Numbered from the stretch's first letter, positions 8,305-17,390 are shown. The stretch is DNA of 64,000 bases from Kibdelosporangium persicum (GCF_013280595.1 NZ_JAAATY010000018.1:124001-188000), one strand, 5' to 3'. A program made the numbers and translations. Notes: generated by a model not told the origin, from the letters alone.

Positions 8305-8396
8305 ATCGATTGAGGTCACCTTAGCGGTCACCTCCGACAGTTTTCGTCGCCCTCCCATCCGTGCAGGTCAGAACCGGTTTTTCGGCGGAAATACCG

Positions 8397-10322
8397 TCAA
8401 AATCCGCAGCCGGTCAGGTGCACCGTCGTCAGGCTCTGGGTGGCCCGGGTCATGGCCACGTAGAGATCGTTGTGGCCCCGCGGCGAACCGTCGAGGACCG
8501 CGCCGGGATCCACCACGAGCACCGAGTCGAACTCCAGTCCCTTGGCCTGCGCCGGAGTCAGCGGCACCGCGTCCAGCGGCGGCAGCACGGCCAGCCGGTG
8601 CGCCGGCCCGATGACCGCGATCCGGCCGGGCAGCCCGGCCAGCAGCCCGGGCACCTCGGCGGGCGCCGCGTGCACCTCACGCGGCGGAACGCCGGTCGAG
8701 CGGACCGACGTGGCCGGCCGCAGGCCGGGCTGACGCGCGACCAGCATCTCGTTGGCGGCGCTCATGATCTCGGCCGGCGTGCGGTAGTTCACGGTCAGCT
8801 CGGCCATCCGCCACCGATCGGCCACGTACGGCCGCAGCACCTCGTCCCACCCGGTCGCACCGGCCGGATCGCTGGTCTGGGCGAGGTCACCGACGACGGT
8901 CATGGACCGGCTGGGGCACCGGCGCATCAGCATCCGCCAGGCCATCTCGGACAGTTCCTGCGCTTCGTCGACCACGACGTGGCCGTACGTCGTGCCGTCG
9001 CCGCCGTCGACCAACGCGGCGGCCTCGTCGAGCAACGGAATGTCCGCCGTCGAGAAAGGACCCGCCACGAAGTCGGTCACGGACAACGGCGGCCAGATCG
9101 CGTCCATCGCCGCCTGGACCCCCGGATCGGCGAGCAGGCTGCCGTGCAGGCCTGCCACGTCCACTTCGTCCAGCAGGCGCCTGGGGCCCGTGTCTGACCA
9201 GTCGACGACCACACCGGCGGCCCGCAGTGCGCGCAGATCCGCCTCGCCCAGCGCACCGTCCGGATCGCCGCCGTCGATCGCCTCGCCGCTGTCGGTCAGC
9301 GTCACCGCTTCCAGCCGCGCGGCGAGGTCATCGGCGAGAACGCCGACGATCTCGCGCTGGAAGACAAGCCTCGCCTTGTTGTGCGGCAGGCCCGTTTCCC
9401 GGGCGCGGCGAACGGCGTGACGGCAGGCCGTCGGCCGCAACGTGAGGATTTCCTGTTCGAACGGGACCTCCACAGGGCCGTCGGGGACCCGGACACGGCC
9501 GCGCACCGCGGCGGCCAGCTCGGCGGCCCGGCTCCCGCTTCCCTTGTGCCGAGCCTCGTCGGGGGTGTCGGCACGTTCCAGCCGAACGCCGGGCCACAGG
9601 TCGGCGATGGTCGCGGTCACCACGCTGTTCTCGCCGAGTCCCGGCAGCACCTGGCCGATGTACTCGAGGAACATCCGGCTGGGCCCGACGACCAGCACGC
9701 CACGGGTACGCAGGTGCGGATGGCTGTAGAGCAGGTACGCGACCCGGTGCAACGCGACCGCCGTCTTGCCCGTGCCCGGTCCGCCCTGAACCACGAGCAC
9801 ACCGGCGTACGAGTCACGGATGATCCGGTCCTGTTCGGCCTGGAGCGTCGTGACGACATCCGGCATGTGCTCGGTCCGCTCCGCGGTCACAGCCGCCAGC
9901 AGCGCGGCGTCACCGGTGAGTTCCTCGCCCCGGACCGCACCCACAGCGAGCAGTTCGTCATCGACGTCGACGACTGTGCGGTCCCGGGTCGTGATCCGCC
10001 GTCGTAGGCGTACGCCTTCCCGTGCGGCCGCCGTCGCGGTGTAGAACGGCCGCGCGGCTGGAGCCCGCCAGTCGATCAGCAACGGCTCGTCGCCGTCGAA
10101 CAGCCCGGTCCGGCCGACGTAGAGCCGACGGCCGTCGTCCAGGTCCACCCGTCCGAAACAGAGCTTGTCGGCCACCGCGTCCAGCCGGGCGGCCTCACCC
10201 GCCCAGTAGGGCCGTTCGGCCGGGTGGGACGCGGCCAGATGACGGGCCGCTTCGGCACGCAGCGCGTCGAGCCGGTCGTAGAGGGTCGTGAGATTGGCCT
10301 GTTCGAGGTCGATCTGGGACAC
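8397..10322 (-). CDS. HelD/UvrD-like ATPase (RNA polymerase-associated motor)
   Basis: A 641-residue superfamily 1 helicase-like ATPase of the HelD type. The N-terminal ~40-residue coiled coil is followed by LYVGR and LIDWRAPAARPFY, the hallmark of HelD proteins. Walker A GGPGTGKT is near residues 180-187, motif II is DEAQELS and motif III GDLAQTS. HelD proteins enter the RNA polymerase channels and free stalled enzyme; the actinobacterial relative HelR gives rifampicin tolerance. At 641 residues it is shorter than typical HelR, so I leave the symbol blank. GTG start at 10320-10322. A perfect palindrome at 10351-10370 lies just upstream. Confidence 0.82.
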   Translation of the reverse strand: MSQIDLEQANLTTLYDRLDALRAEAARHLAASHPAERPYWAGEAARLDAVADKLCFGRVDLDDGRRLYVGRTGLFDGDEPLLIDWRAPAARPFYTATAAAREGVRLRRRITTRDRTVVDVDDELLAVGAVRGEELTGDAALLAAVTAERTEHMPDVVTTLQAEQDRIIRDSYAGVLVVQGGPGTGKTAVALHRVAYLLYSHPHLRTRGVLVVGPSRMFLEYIGQVLPGLGENSVVTATIADLWPGVRLERADTPDEARHKGSGSRAAELAAAVRGRVRVPDGPVEVPFEQEILTLRPTACRHAVRRARETGLPHNKARLVFQREIVGVLADDLAARLEAVTLTDSGEAIDGGDPDGALGEADLRALRAAGVVVDWSDTGPRRLLDEVDVAGLHGSLLADPGVQAAMDAIWPPLSVTDFVAGPFSTADIPLLDEAAALVDGGDGTTYGHVVVDEAQELSEMAWRMLMRRCPSRSMTVVGDLAQTSDPAGATGWDEVLRPYVADRWRMAELTVNYRTPAEIMSAANEMLVARQPGLRPATSVRSTGVPPREVHAAPAEVPGLLAGLPGRIAVIGPAHRLAVLPPLDAVPLTPAQAKGLEFDSVLVVDPGAVLDGSPRGHNDLYVAMTRATQSLTTVHLTGCGF

Positions 10323-10350
10323 CTGGCCGAGAGTGCCCGGCGAGTTCGCC

Positions 10351-10370
10351 GAAGAACAGTCTTGTTCTTC
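10351..10370. promoter_or_regulatory. Perfect palindrome upstream of the HelD-like gene
   Basis: GAAGAACA-N4-TGTTCTTC, arms 10351-10358 and 10363-10370. It lies 28 bases before the GTG of the HelD-like gene and in the space shared with the divergent HEAT-repeat gene. It looks like an operator for a dimeric repressor. The inner GAAC...GTTC has N6 spacing, so it is not a LexA box. Confidence 0.45.
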
Positions 10371-10454
10371 CCGGCCGCGTCAGCCGTTCCCCGATTCCCC
10401 GTGCCACGGGTGATTTTCAAGGTCGTGACGCGCGTGATCCGGTGACGCGGTTGG

Positions 10455-11342
10455 ATGGCGCGCGTGAAACCCGACGAATCACCCGCCGCAACCGAGTGGC
10501 GGACGCTCCTTGACGCGGACGGCTCCGCGTCCGCCGCACGGCGGATCGCCGCGATCCTGCACGACCCACGCTCGCTCTCGTTACGTGCCGAGCTGCTGGA
10601 ATGGCTGTGTGGTTTCGCCGAGTCGACGGCGTACGACCCGAACGCCGATGACGAGTGCCGCGCGGTCCTGCCGGAGGTCTACACGGCCGTGCTGCCGTTC
10701 ATCGACAATGACGACCTCGCCGTGCGGGAGGCGGCGCTCGGCGTCGTCAGCGTCCTGCCCGACCTCGCGGACGCCCGGCTGTTCCAGCGCGTTCTCGCCA
10801 GCAGCGGCGACCGGCGGGAACGAGCCTCCGCCGTGTTCGGCCTCGGCGAGGCGGGCGCGGACACCACGAGCCTGCTCACCGACGCCGACCCCGCGATCCG
10901 TGTCTGCGCCGCGCTGACGCCCGGCTGCGCGGACGACAGCGAGGCCACCCGCCTGATCCTTGAGGCGTTGCGCGATCCGGCGGCCGCCGACGCCTGGTTC
11001 CCGGAGCCGCTGCCGCAGTTCGACGGCTGGTTCCGGTTCACGCTGGTCGCGGCGGCGATCGAGCGGGCCGAGACGTTCGAGGACCTGCTGCCCGCCGCGT
11101 TGGCCGTGGTCGCGGTCGGCAGCTGCTACACCGTGGACAGCGACTGGGGCCCGCTGCTCGCGAAGGCCTTCCCGACGCCTTATGACGGCACATTGACGTC
11201 GGCGCAGCGCAGCTTCTTGTCAGCCGTTGCCGAGAACGACCGCAACTGGGGAACGGTCGCCAATCCGCTGATCTGGCTGCGTAAGGCCGGTTTGCCGGAG
11301 ACCCGCGACGAGCTGCGTGAGCTGGTTCGATCAGGAACGTGA
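10455..11342 (+). CDS. HEAT-repeat-like protein
   Basis: A 295-residue all-helical protein. The segment LAVREAALGVVSVLPDLADARLF and later RRERASAVFGLGEAGADT and DPAIRVCAAL show the helix-turn-helix pattern with conserved Ala/Gly and Arg of HEAT/PBS-lyase repeats, about three visible copies between residues 85 and 165. There are no signal peptide and no catalytic motifs. Such proteins serve as protein-binding scaffolds. It is transcribed divergently from the HelD-like gene and ends 49 bases before the lacI-type gene. Function unknown. Confidence 0.7.
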   Translation: MARVKPDESPAATEWRTLLDADGSASAARRIAAILHDPRSLSLRAELLEWLCGFAESTAYDPNADDECRAVLPEVYTAVLPFIDNDDLAVREAALGVVSVLPDLADARLFQRVLASSGDRRERASAVFGLGEAGADTTSLLTDADPAIRVCAALTPGCADDSEATRLILEALRDPAAADAWFPEPLPQFDGWFRFTLVAAAIERAETFEDLLPAALAVVAVGSCYTVDSDWGPLLAKAFPTPYDGTLTSAQRSFLSAVAENDRNWGTVANPLIWLRKAGLPETRDELRELVRSGT

Positions 11343-11391
11343 CTGCAAATGGCCGCAAATGGACTGCAAGGATTGTCTTATAGTTGCGGTC
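11341..11391 (+). promoter_or_regulatory. Promoter and probable operators of the LacI-type gene
   Basis: A -10 box TATAGT at 11379-11384 ends 7 bases before the ATG at 11392, so the mRNA is probably leaderless. GACTGCAA occurs at 11341-11348 and again at 11362-11369, exactly 21 bases (two helical turns) apart. CGCAA (11354-11358) and TTGCG (11384-11388) add further half-sites. These are likely autoregulatory operators. Confidence 0.5.
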
Positions 11392-12399
11392 ATGACGCGA
11401 AGACTTGCCGAAGTCGCCCGCAAGGTCGGGGTGAGTGAGGCGACCGTGAGCCGGGTGCTCAACGGAAAGCCGGGAGTTTCGGAGAGTACCCGTACCGCGG
11501 TGCTGACAGCGCTGGACGTACTGGGCTACGAGCGGCCGACCCAGCTGCGGGGGGAACGCGCCCGGCTGGTCGGCCTGGTGCTGCCCGAGCTGCAGAACCC
11601 GATCTTCCCGGCGTTCGGGGAGATCATCGGCAACGGGCTGGCCCAGCAGGGCTTCACGCCCGTGTTGTGCACCCGCACGGCGGGCGGCGTCTCCGAGGCC
11701 GACTACATAGAGTTGCTACTGCAGCAGCACGTCTCCGGCGTGGTGTTCGCGGGCGGCCTGTACGCGCAGGCGGACGCGGGGCACGACCACTACGGCAGGC
11801 TGACCGAGCGCAACCTGCCGACCGTGCTGATCAACGCGGCCATCGAGCACCTGGGCTTTCCCCGGGTCTCCTGCGATGACGCGGTCGCCGCCGAGCAAGC
11901 GCTGACGCACCTGGCGTCCCTGGGGCACACCAAGGTCGGCATGGTGCTGGGCCCGAACGACCACGTGCCGTCCCGGCGCAAGCAGGACGCGTTCCAGGCC
12001 GCGGCCAAGGCGGCCGGCATCGACGTGCGGCCGGACTGGTTCGAGCACGCGATGTTCTCGCTGGAAGGCGGCCAGGCAGCGGCCGCGCGCCTGGTGAAGC
12101 GCGGGATCACCGGCATCGTCTGCGCGAGCGACCCGCAGGCGCTCGGCGCGATCCGCGCGGTGCGCCGCCAGGGACTGTCGGTCCCGCAAGATGTTTCGGT
12201 CATCGGGTACGACGATTCCGCGTTCATGAACTGCGTGGATCCGCCGCTGACCACCATCCGCCAGCCGATCGAGGCGATGGGCCGGGCCGCGGTCGACCTG
12301 CTGACGATGCAGATCAACGGTGCCTCGGTGACCGACGAGGAGCTGTTGTTCGAGCCCGAGCTCGTGGTCCGGGGGTCCACTGCACCGAGTAGCCGGTAA
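11392..12399 (+). CDS. LacI-family transcriptional regulator
   Basis: A 335-residue repressor. The DNA-binding helix-turn-helix and hinge are at residues 1-50 (RLAEVARKVGVSEATVSRVLNGKPGVSESTR). The periplasmic-binding-like sensor domain covers residues 55-330, with the GYDDSAFMNCVDPPLTTIRQP segment that closes the family fold. It stands directly upstream of and parallel to a carbohydrate ABC-uptake and alpha-glucosidase operon and so is expected to repress it until the imported oligosaccharide binds. The ATG at 11392 is chosen because the helix-turn-helix starts right after it and a leaderless -10 box precedes it. Confidence 0.9.
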   Translation: MTRRLAEVARKVGVSEATVSRVLNGKPGVSESTRTAVLTALDVLGYERPTQLRGERARLVGLVLPELQNPIFPAFGEIIGNGLAQQGFTPVLCTRTAGGVSEADYIELLLQQHVSGVVFAGGLYAQADAGHDHYGRLTERNLPTVLINAAIEHLGFPRVSCDDAVAAEQALTHLASLGHTKVGMVLGPNDHVPSRRKQDAFQAAAKAAGIDVRPDWFEHAMFSLEGGQAAAARLVKRGITGIVCASDPQALGAIRAVRRQGLSVPQDVSVIGYDDSAFMNCVDPPLTTIRQPIEAMGRAAVDLLTMQINGASVTDEELLFEPELVVRGSTAPSSR

Positions 12400-12410
12400 G
12401 CTGTTCGTTA

Positions 12411-12462
12411 CTTGCGAAATCTCATCGACATCTTGCGGGGACTCGTTCGGGTCTCTTATGGT
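12411..12462 (+). promoter_or_regulatory. Promoter with operator half-sites for the sugar ABC operon
   Basis: CTTGCG occurs at 12411-12416 and 12432-12437, again 21 bases apart, as with the repeats before the regulator gene. The second overlaps a plausible -35 (TTGCGG, 12433-12438), followed after 18 bases by a -10 TATGGT (12457-12462). The arrangement suits repression by the adjacent LacI-type protein. Confidence 0.45.
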
Positions 12463-12511
12463 GAGCGCCATCACACAGCGTCGTTGGACAAGCTGAGATG
12501 AGGCGCGTGCC

Positions 12512-13870
12512 ATGCACAGAACCCCGGCCCGCAGGGTGGCGGTCCTGGCCGCCGTAGCAGCGTTAGGCCTGTCGGCCTGCGGGAGCGAGTCAGCGGAACA
12601 GCCCTCGGGCGGCGGCAAGGTCGCCATCACGGTGACCGGCCAGCCGCCGAGCAGCCAGGCGGTCGAACGCAGGATCTTCGACGCGGACGTGGCGGAGTTC
12701 GAGAAGCTCAACCCGGACATCGACATCGTGCCGCACGAGGGGTTCATGGACCCCAAGACGTTCTCCGCCAAGCTGGCAGGCGGCCAGCTCGAGGACGTCT
12801 ACTACGTCTACTTCACCGACCCGGCGAACATCATCGCCCGCAGGCAGGCCGCGGACATCACCGACCACATCAAGGACATGGCGGTGGTCAAGCAGTTGCA
12901 GCCGGCGCTGCTGGACATCTTCAAGGACCGCAACGGCAAGGTGTACGGCCTGCCGACGGCCAACTACTCGATGGGCCTGCTGTACAACCGTGCCCTGTTC
13001 AGCAAAGCCGGGCTGGACCCCGACAAGCCACCGGCCTCGTGGGACGAGGTGCGTGCCGCGGCCAGGAAGATCTCCGCGCTGGGCAACGGAACCATCGGTT
13101 TCGCCGAACTGAGCAAGAACAACCAGGGCGGCTGGCACCTGGTGACCTGGGCGTACGCCATGGGCAGCCAGATCGCCAGGCAGGAAGGCGGGAAGTGGAC
13201 CGCCGACTTCAACAACGCCAAGGTCAAGCAGGCCTTGCAGCTGTTGAAGGACATGCGCTGGACCGACAACTCGATGGGCGACAAGCAACTGCTCGAAGCC
13301 ACCGACGTGCAGCGGCTGATGGGCGCGGGCCAGCTGGGCATGTACCTGGGCGCGCCGGACAACGTGCCGGTGCTGGTCAAGGAGTTCAAGGGCAAGTACG
13401 AGGACTACGGCGTGGCCGCGCTGCCCGGTTCCGGCACGCTGCTCGGCGGCGAGGGCTACATGATCAACCCGAAGGCGTCTCCGGAGAAGATCAAGGCGGG
13501 TCTGAAGTGGATCGACTGGAAGTACCTCGCGGCTGACCGGATCGAGCCGCGGATCAAGCAGTACCTGGCCGAGAACCAGCCGATCGGCCTGCCCGCGGTC
13601 CCCACGCCGGACGTCTACACCGGCGACACCCGGACCAAGCAGGCCGAGCTGAAGACCCAGCACGCCAACGTCCCGGAGAAGAACTTCGCGTCCTATCTGG
13701 ACGGCAACACCAAGCTCAAGGGCAACCTCGAGCCGCCGAACGCCCAGCAGGTCTACGCGGTGCTGGACAACGTGATGCAGGGTGTGCTGACCAACAAGGA
13801 CGCCGACATCGACCAGTTGCTCTCCGACGCGGAAGCCAAGGTCAACAGTGCCCTCGCTCAAGTCAAGTGA
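12512..13870 (+). CDS. Sugar ABC transporter substrate-binding lipoprotein
   Basis: A 452-residue family 1 extracellular solute-binding protein. The lipoprotein signal peptide ends in the lipobox LSAC (Cys about residue 23), so the protein is anchored to the outer face of the membrane. The mature part has the family pattern with FEKLNPDI near the start, VYGLPTANYSMGLLYN in the hinge region, and PASWDEV. It delivers an oligosaccharide, probably a maltose- or trehalose-type alpha-glucoside given the GH13 enzyme downstream, to the two permeases. Its 3' end overlaps the GTG of the first permease gene by 23 bases. Confidence 0.9.
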   Translation: MHRTPARRVAVLAAVAALGLSACGSESAEQPSGGGKVAITVTGQPPSSQAVERRIFDADVAEFEKLNPDIDIVPHEGFMDPKTFSAKLAGGQLEDVYYVYFTDPANIIARRQAADITDHIKDMAVVKQLQPALLDIFKDRNGKVYGLPTANYSMGLLYNRALFSKAGLDPDKPPASWDEVRAAARKISALGNGTIGFAELSKNNQGGWHLVTWAYAMGSQIARQEGGKWTADFNNAKVKQALQLLKDMRWTDNSMGDKQLLEATDVQRLMGAGQLGMYLGAPDNVPVLVKEFKGKYEDYGVAALPGSGTLLGGEGYMINPKASPEKIKAGLKWIDWKYLAADRIEPRIKQYLAENQPIGLPAVPTPDVYTGDTRTKQAELKTQHANVPEKNFASYLDGNTKLKGNLEPPNAQQVYAVLDNVMQGVLTNKDADIDQLLSDAEAKVNSALAQVK

Positions 13871-14813
13871 GGCACCGGCCCCGACCGGCCGGCCACAGTG
13901 GCCGGTCGAGGCCAGGCCCGCGGTGCGCGCCACGACCAGGCTGCGGCGCAGGATCAACGACAACCTGACCGCGTACGGCCTGCTGGCCGCGGCCCTGGTG
14001 GTCTTCGCGTTGTTCTCCTGGTACCCGATCGTGCGCGGAATCCTGTTGTCCTTCCAGGAGGTCAACTTCGTCGACCCGCCGAAGTGGGTCGGGTTCGACA
14101 ACTTCGAGCGGCTGTTCGCCGACCCGCTGTTCGCCACCGCGTGGCTGAACACGCTGGAGTTCACCGCGGTCGCGTTGCTGCTGGGTTTCGCGGTGCCGTT
14201 CGTGACCGCGGTGCTGCTCAACGAACTGCGGCACGCCAAGGCCTTCTTCCGGGTCGCGGTGTACCTGCCGGTGATGCTGCCGCCGGTGGTCGTGGCGATG
14301 CTCTGGAAGTGGATCTACAACCCCGGCCCCGGGCTGGCCAACGCCACCCTCGGCGCGGTCGGCCTGCCCGGCGGCGCGTGGCTGGATTCGTCCAGCACGG
14401 CAATGGTCTCGCTGGTGATCGTGTCCACTTGGGCCAACATGGGCAGCACCACCCTGATCTACCTGGCCGCGTTGCAGACGATCCCCGGCGAGCTCTACGA
14501 ATCGGCCGAACTGGACGGTGCGGGCCTGTTCAAACGCCTCTGGCACGTCACCATCCCGCAGACCAAGTTCGTGCTGATGGTGTTGTTGCTGCTACAGATC
14601 GTGGCCACCATGCAGGTGTTCACCGAGCCGTACGTGATGACCGGCGGTGGTCCTGAGGACTCCACGGTCACAGTGCTGTTGCTGCTGTACCGCTATGCCT
14701 TCACGTACAACGACTTCGGCTCGGCGAGCGCGATGAGCCTGTTGCTGCTGATCGCCCTGGCCATCTTCTCCGGCGCCTACCTGCGGCTGACGAGGACAAG
14801 GAGCGAGGACTGA
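13848..14813 (+). CDS. Sugar ABC transporter permease (MalF-like)
   Basis: A 321-residue inner-membrane permease with six predicted helices and the cytosolic EAA loop (ESAELDGAGLFKRLWHVTIPQ, split by the membrane-facing turn), which contacts the ATPase. The GTG start overlaps the end of the lipoprotein gene, a sign of translational coupling. With the downstream MalG-like permease it makes the heterodimeric channel. No ATP-binding protein gene is present in the cluster; in actinomycetes a shared ATPase of the MsiK type encoded elsewhere often energises such transporters. Confidence 0.9.
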   Translation: MPSLKSSEAPAPTGRPQWPVEARPAVRATTRLRRRINDNLTAYGLLAAALVVFALFSWYPIVRGILLSFQEVNFVDPPKWVGFDNFERLFADPLFATAWLNTLEFTAVALLLGFAVPFVTAVLLNELRHAKAFFRVAVYLPVMLPPVVVAMLWKWIYNPGPGLANATLGAVGLPGGAWLDSSSTAMVSLVIVSTWANMGSTTLIYLAALQTIPGELYESAELDGAGLFKRLWHVTIPQTKFVLMVLLLLQIVATMQVFTEPYVMTGGGPEDSTVTVLLLLYRYAFTYNDFGSASAMSLLLLIALAIFSGAYLRLTRTRSED

Positions 14814-15682
14814 TGCGTACCTTGGTCTCGCCGACACAACTGCGCAGCGGGCGCGGCAAAGCCGTCTACTGGACCGTCTTCGCCGTTGTCATGCTGTTGT
14901 TCCTGCTGGCGTTCGTCTTTCCGCTGTACTGGGCCATCACCGGCGCGATGAAGGCCCCGGCCGAACTGGTCCGCACCCCGCCGACGATGTTCCCGCAGCA
15001 GTGGCACCCGGAGGTGTGGGGCGAGTCGTGGGAACGGCTGAACCTGCTCACCTACTTCGGCAACACCGTGTTCGTCGCGCTCGGCGCGTGGCTGATCCAG
15101 CTGGCCGTCGACGTTCCCGCGGCGTACGCGTTGTCGAAGCTGCGTCCGGTGCTGGGCAACAAGATCCTGGCCCTGATGCTGGCGACCCTGATGGTGCCCG
15201 CGTCGGCCCTGCTGGTGCCGACGTACGTCACCATCACCGATCTGCCGGTCCTCGGCGTCAATCTGATCAACTCGCCGGCCGCGATCTGGTTCCCTGCCGC
15301 GGCGAACGCGTTCAACATCTACCTGTTGAAGCGGTTCTTCGACCAGATCCCCGGCGAGCTGCTCGAAGCGGCGGTGCTGGACGGCGCAGGCCAGATCCGC
15401 ATCCTCTGGCGGATCGTGCTGCCGATCTCCAAGCCGATCCTGGCCGTCGTGTCGATCCTGGCCATCGTGGCCGCCTGGAAGGACTTCATCTGGCCGTTGC
15501 TGGTGTTCCCCGACCCGGGCAAACAGACCCTGTCGGTGGCGCTGCAACGGATGGAGATCGACATGCCGCTCAACATCCTGCTGGCCGGGCTGGTCCTGGC
15601 GAGCATCCCGATGGTGCTGCTGTTCCTGTTCTTCCAACGTCACATCCTGGCCGGTCTGACCGCCGGCAGCGTCAAGGGCTGA
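14813..15682 (+). CDS. Sugar ABC transporter permease (MalG-like)
   Basis: A 289-residue permease of the CUT1 family, six helices. The EAA loop reads ELLEAAVLDGAGQIRILWRI followed by VLPISKP. The N-terminal helix is VVMLLFLLAFVFPLYW. TGA of the previous gene and its ATG share one base (TGATG). It pairs with the MalF-like subunit; the cargo is probably the same alpha-glucoside handled by the GH13 enzyme encoded 27 bases downstream. Confidence 0.9.
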   Translation: MRTLVSPTQLRSGRGKAVYWTVFAVVMLLFLLAFVFPLYWAITGAMKAPAELVRTPPTMFPQQWHPEVWGESWERLNLLTYFGNTVFVALGAWLIQLAVDVPAAYALSKLRPVLGNKILALMLATLMVPASALLVPTYVTITDLPVLGVNLINSPAAIWFPAAANAFNIYLLKRFFDQIPGELLEAAVLDGAGQIRILWRIVLPISKPILAVVSILAIVAAWKDFIWPLLVFPDPGKQTLSVALQRMEIDMPLNILLAGLVLASIPMVLLFLFFQRHILAGLTAGSVKG

Positions 15683-15709
15683 CCCGTAACCACAGGGAGG
15701 AACCCAACC

Positions 15710-17335
15710 GTGTCCGTTACGAATCGCCTGTCCCCGGACACGCCCACCGCCTGGTGGCGCGGCGCGGCGATCTACCAGGTCTACATCCGCAGCTTCGCCG
15801 ACGGCAACGGTGACGGGATCGGCGACCTCGCCGGTGTCCGGGCGCGGCTGCCGTACCTGGCGGACCTGGGGATCGACGCGATCTGGTTCAACCCTTGGTA
15901 CCCGTCCCCGATGGACGACGGCGGCTACGACGTGTCGGACTACCGCGACATCGAGCCGTCCTTCGGCACGCTGGCGCAAGCCGAACTGCTGATCGCCGAG
16001 GCGCACGCGCTCGGTATCCGGATCATCATCGACATCGTGCCCAACCACTGCTCGGACGAGCACCCGTGGTTCCGGGCGGCACTGGCCGCCGGGCCGGGAT
16101 CGCCGGAGCGGGAACGGTTCTGGTTCCGCCCGGGCCGGGGCGAGAACGGCGAGCTGCCGCCGAACGACTGGCAGTCGCGGTTCGGCGGCCCGGCGTGGAC
16201 CAGGGTCGCGGACGGCGAATGGTTCCTGCACCTCTACAGCTCCCGCCAGCCGGACTTCAACTGGCAGAACCCCGAGGTGCACGCGGAGTTCCTGGACATC
16301 CTCAGGTTCTGGTTCGACCGGGGCATCGACGGCTTCCGCATCGACGTGGCCGACGGCCTGATCAAGGACCCCGGGCTGCCCGACGTGCACGGCGCGACCA
16401 CCGGCCGGCTGCCGTTCTCCGACATGGACGGCGTGCACGAGGTCTACCGGGCGTGGCGGCGGATCTCGGACTCCTACCCGGGCGAGCGGATCTTCGTCGG
16501 CGAGATGTGGCTGCCCGACCCGGTCCGGTTCGCCCGCTACCTGCGGCCGGACGAGCTGCACTCGGCGTTCAACTTCGACTTCCTGTCCTGCCCGTGGGAG
16601 GCCAAGCGCCTGCGTGAGGTCATCCAGGCCAGCATGGACTCGCACGAACCCGTTGGCGCGCCACCGACCTGGGTGCTGTCCAATCACGACGTGACGCGGC
16701 ACGTGACGCGTTATGGCCGTTCCGGGGACACGGGATTCGAGTTCGCCGACCGGCGGCACGGGACTCCCGTCGACCGGGACCTGGGGACCCGGCGGGCGCG
16801 TGCGGCGGCGTTGCTCACCATGGCCCTGCCCGGCGGCGTGTACGTCTACCAGGGCGAAGAGCTGGGTCTGTGGGAGGTCGAGGACATCCCGGACCAGCTG
16901 CGCCAGGACCCGGTGTTCGAACGGACCAAGCACGCCGACCCCGGCCGGGACGGCTGCCGGGTCCCGATCCCCTGGGGCGGCACACAACCACCGTTCGGCT
17001 TCGGCACCGGTGACGCGTGGCTGCCGCAGCCCGCGGAATGGGCCAGGTACACCGCGGAGGCCGAGACGGACGACCCCGATTCGATGCTTTCCCTGTACCG
17101 CAAGGCACTGCACATACGCCGTGACGAGCCCGCACTGGGCGACGGCGAGATGAACTGGGTCGTGTCGCTGGCCGACGTGATCACGTTCACCCGTGACCCC
17201 AGGTTCACCTGCGTGGTGAACCTGTCGTCCGAACCGGTGCCACTGCCCCGGCACGAGTCGGTCATCCTGGCCAGCGGACCGCTGCGGGGCGACCAGCTAC
17301 CGCCCGACACCACAGCCTGGCTGCGCACCCACTGA
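15710..17335 (+). CDS. GH13 alpha-glucosidase
   Basis: A 541-residue cytosolic glycoside hydrolase family 13 enzyme. Region I is DIVPNHCSDEHPWF. Region II GFRIDVADGL carries the Asp nucleophile, region III is GEMW with the general acid Glu, and region IV is LSNHDVTRH. The N-terminus WWRGAAIYQVYIRSFADGNGDG is typical of oligo-1,6-glucosidase and alpha-glucosidase. It has no signal peptide, so it acts on sugar imported by the preceding transporter. GTG start with GGGAGG at 15695-15700. It ends 3 bases before a copy of the long palindrome. Confidence 0.9.
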   Translation: MSVTNRLSPDTPTAWWRGAAIYQVYIRSFADGNGDGIGDLAGVRARLPYLADLGIDAIWFNPWYPSPMDDGGYDVSDYRDIEPSFGTLAQAELLIAEAHALGIRIIIDIVPNHCSDEHPWFRAALAAGPGSPERERFWFRPGRGENGELPPNDWQSRFGGPAWTRVADGEWFLHLYSSRQPDFNWQNPEVHAEFLDILRFWFDRGIDGFRIDVADGLIKDPGLPDVHGATTGRLPFSDMDGVHEVYRAWRRISDSYPGERIFVGEMWLPDPVRFARYLRPDELHSAFNFDFLSCPWEAKRLREVIQASMDSHEPVGAPPTWVLSNHDVTRHVTRYGRSGDTGFEFADRRHGTPVDRDLGTRRARAAALLTMALPGGVYVYQGEELGLWEVEDIPDQLRQDPVFERTKHADPGRDGCRVPIPWGGTQPPFGFGTGDAWLPQPAEWARYTAEAETDDPDSMLSLYRKALHIRRDEPALGDGEMNWVVSLADVITFTRDPRFTCVVNLSSEPVPLPRHESVILASGPLRGDQLPPDTTAWLRTH

Positions 17336-17338
17336 AAC

Positions 17339-17390
17339 CCCCTCGTGAGTGTTTATCGGTGTTAGAACACGGATAAACACTCACGAGGGG
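17339..17390. repeat. Long palindrome, copy 1 (terminator-like)
   Basis: Arms 17339-17357 (CCCCTCGTGAGTGTTTATC) and 17372-17390 are perfect complements. Inside them GTGTT-AG-AACAC makes a second stem at 59-63/66-70. It lies between the convergent alpha-glucosidase and exonuclease-UvrC genes, 3 bases after the first stop. The TGA stop of the second gene (17383-17381) is inside the right arm. Confidence 0.9.

Noticed and set aside
10351-10370. LexA box before the HelD-like gene
   Set aside because: GAAC and GTTC halves are separated by 6 bases, not 4.
14777-17254. Long open frame antisense to the alpha-glucosidase gene
   Set aside because: Arg/Gly/His/Pro-rich shadow translation, as is usual opposite GC-rich genes. 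The plus-strand frame has complete GH13 motifs.
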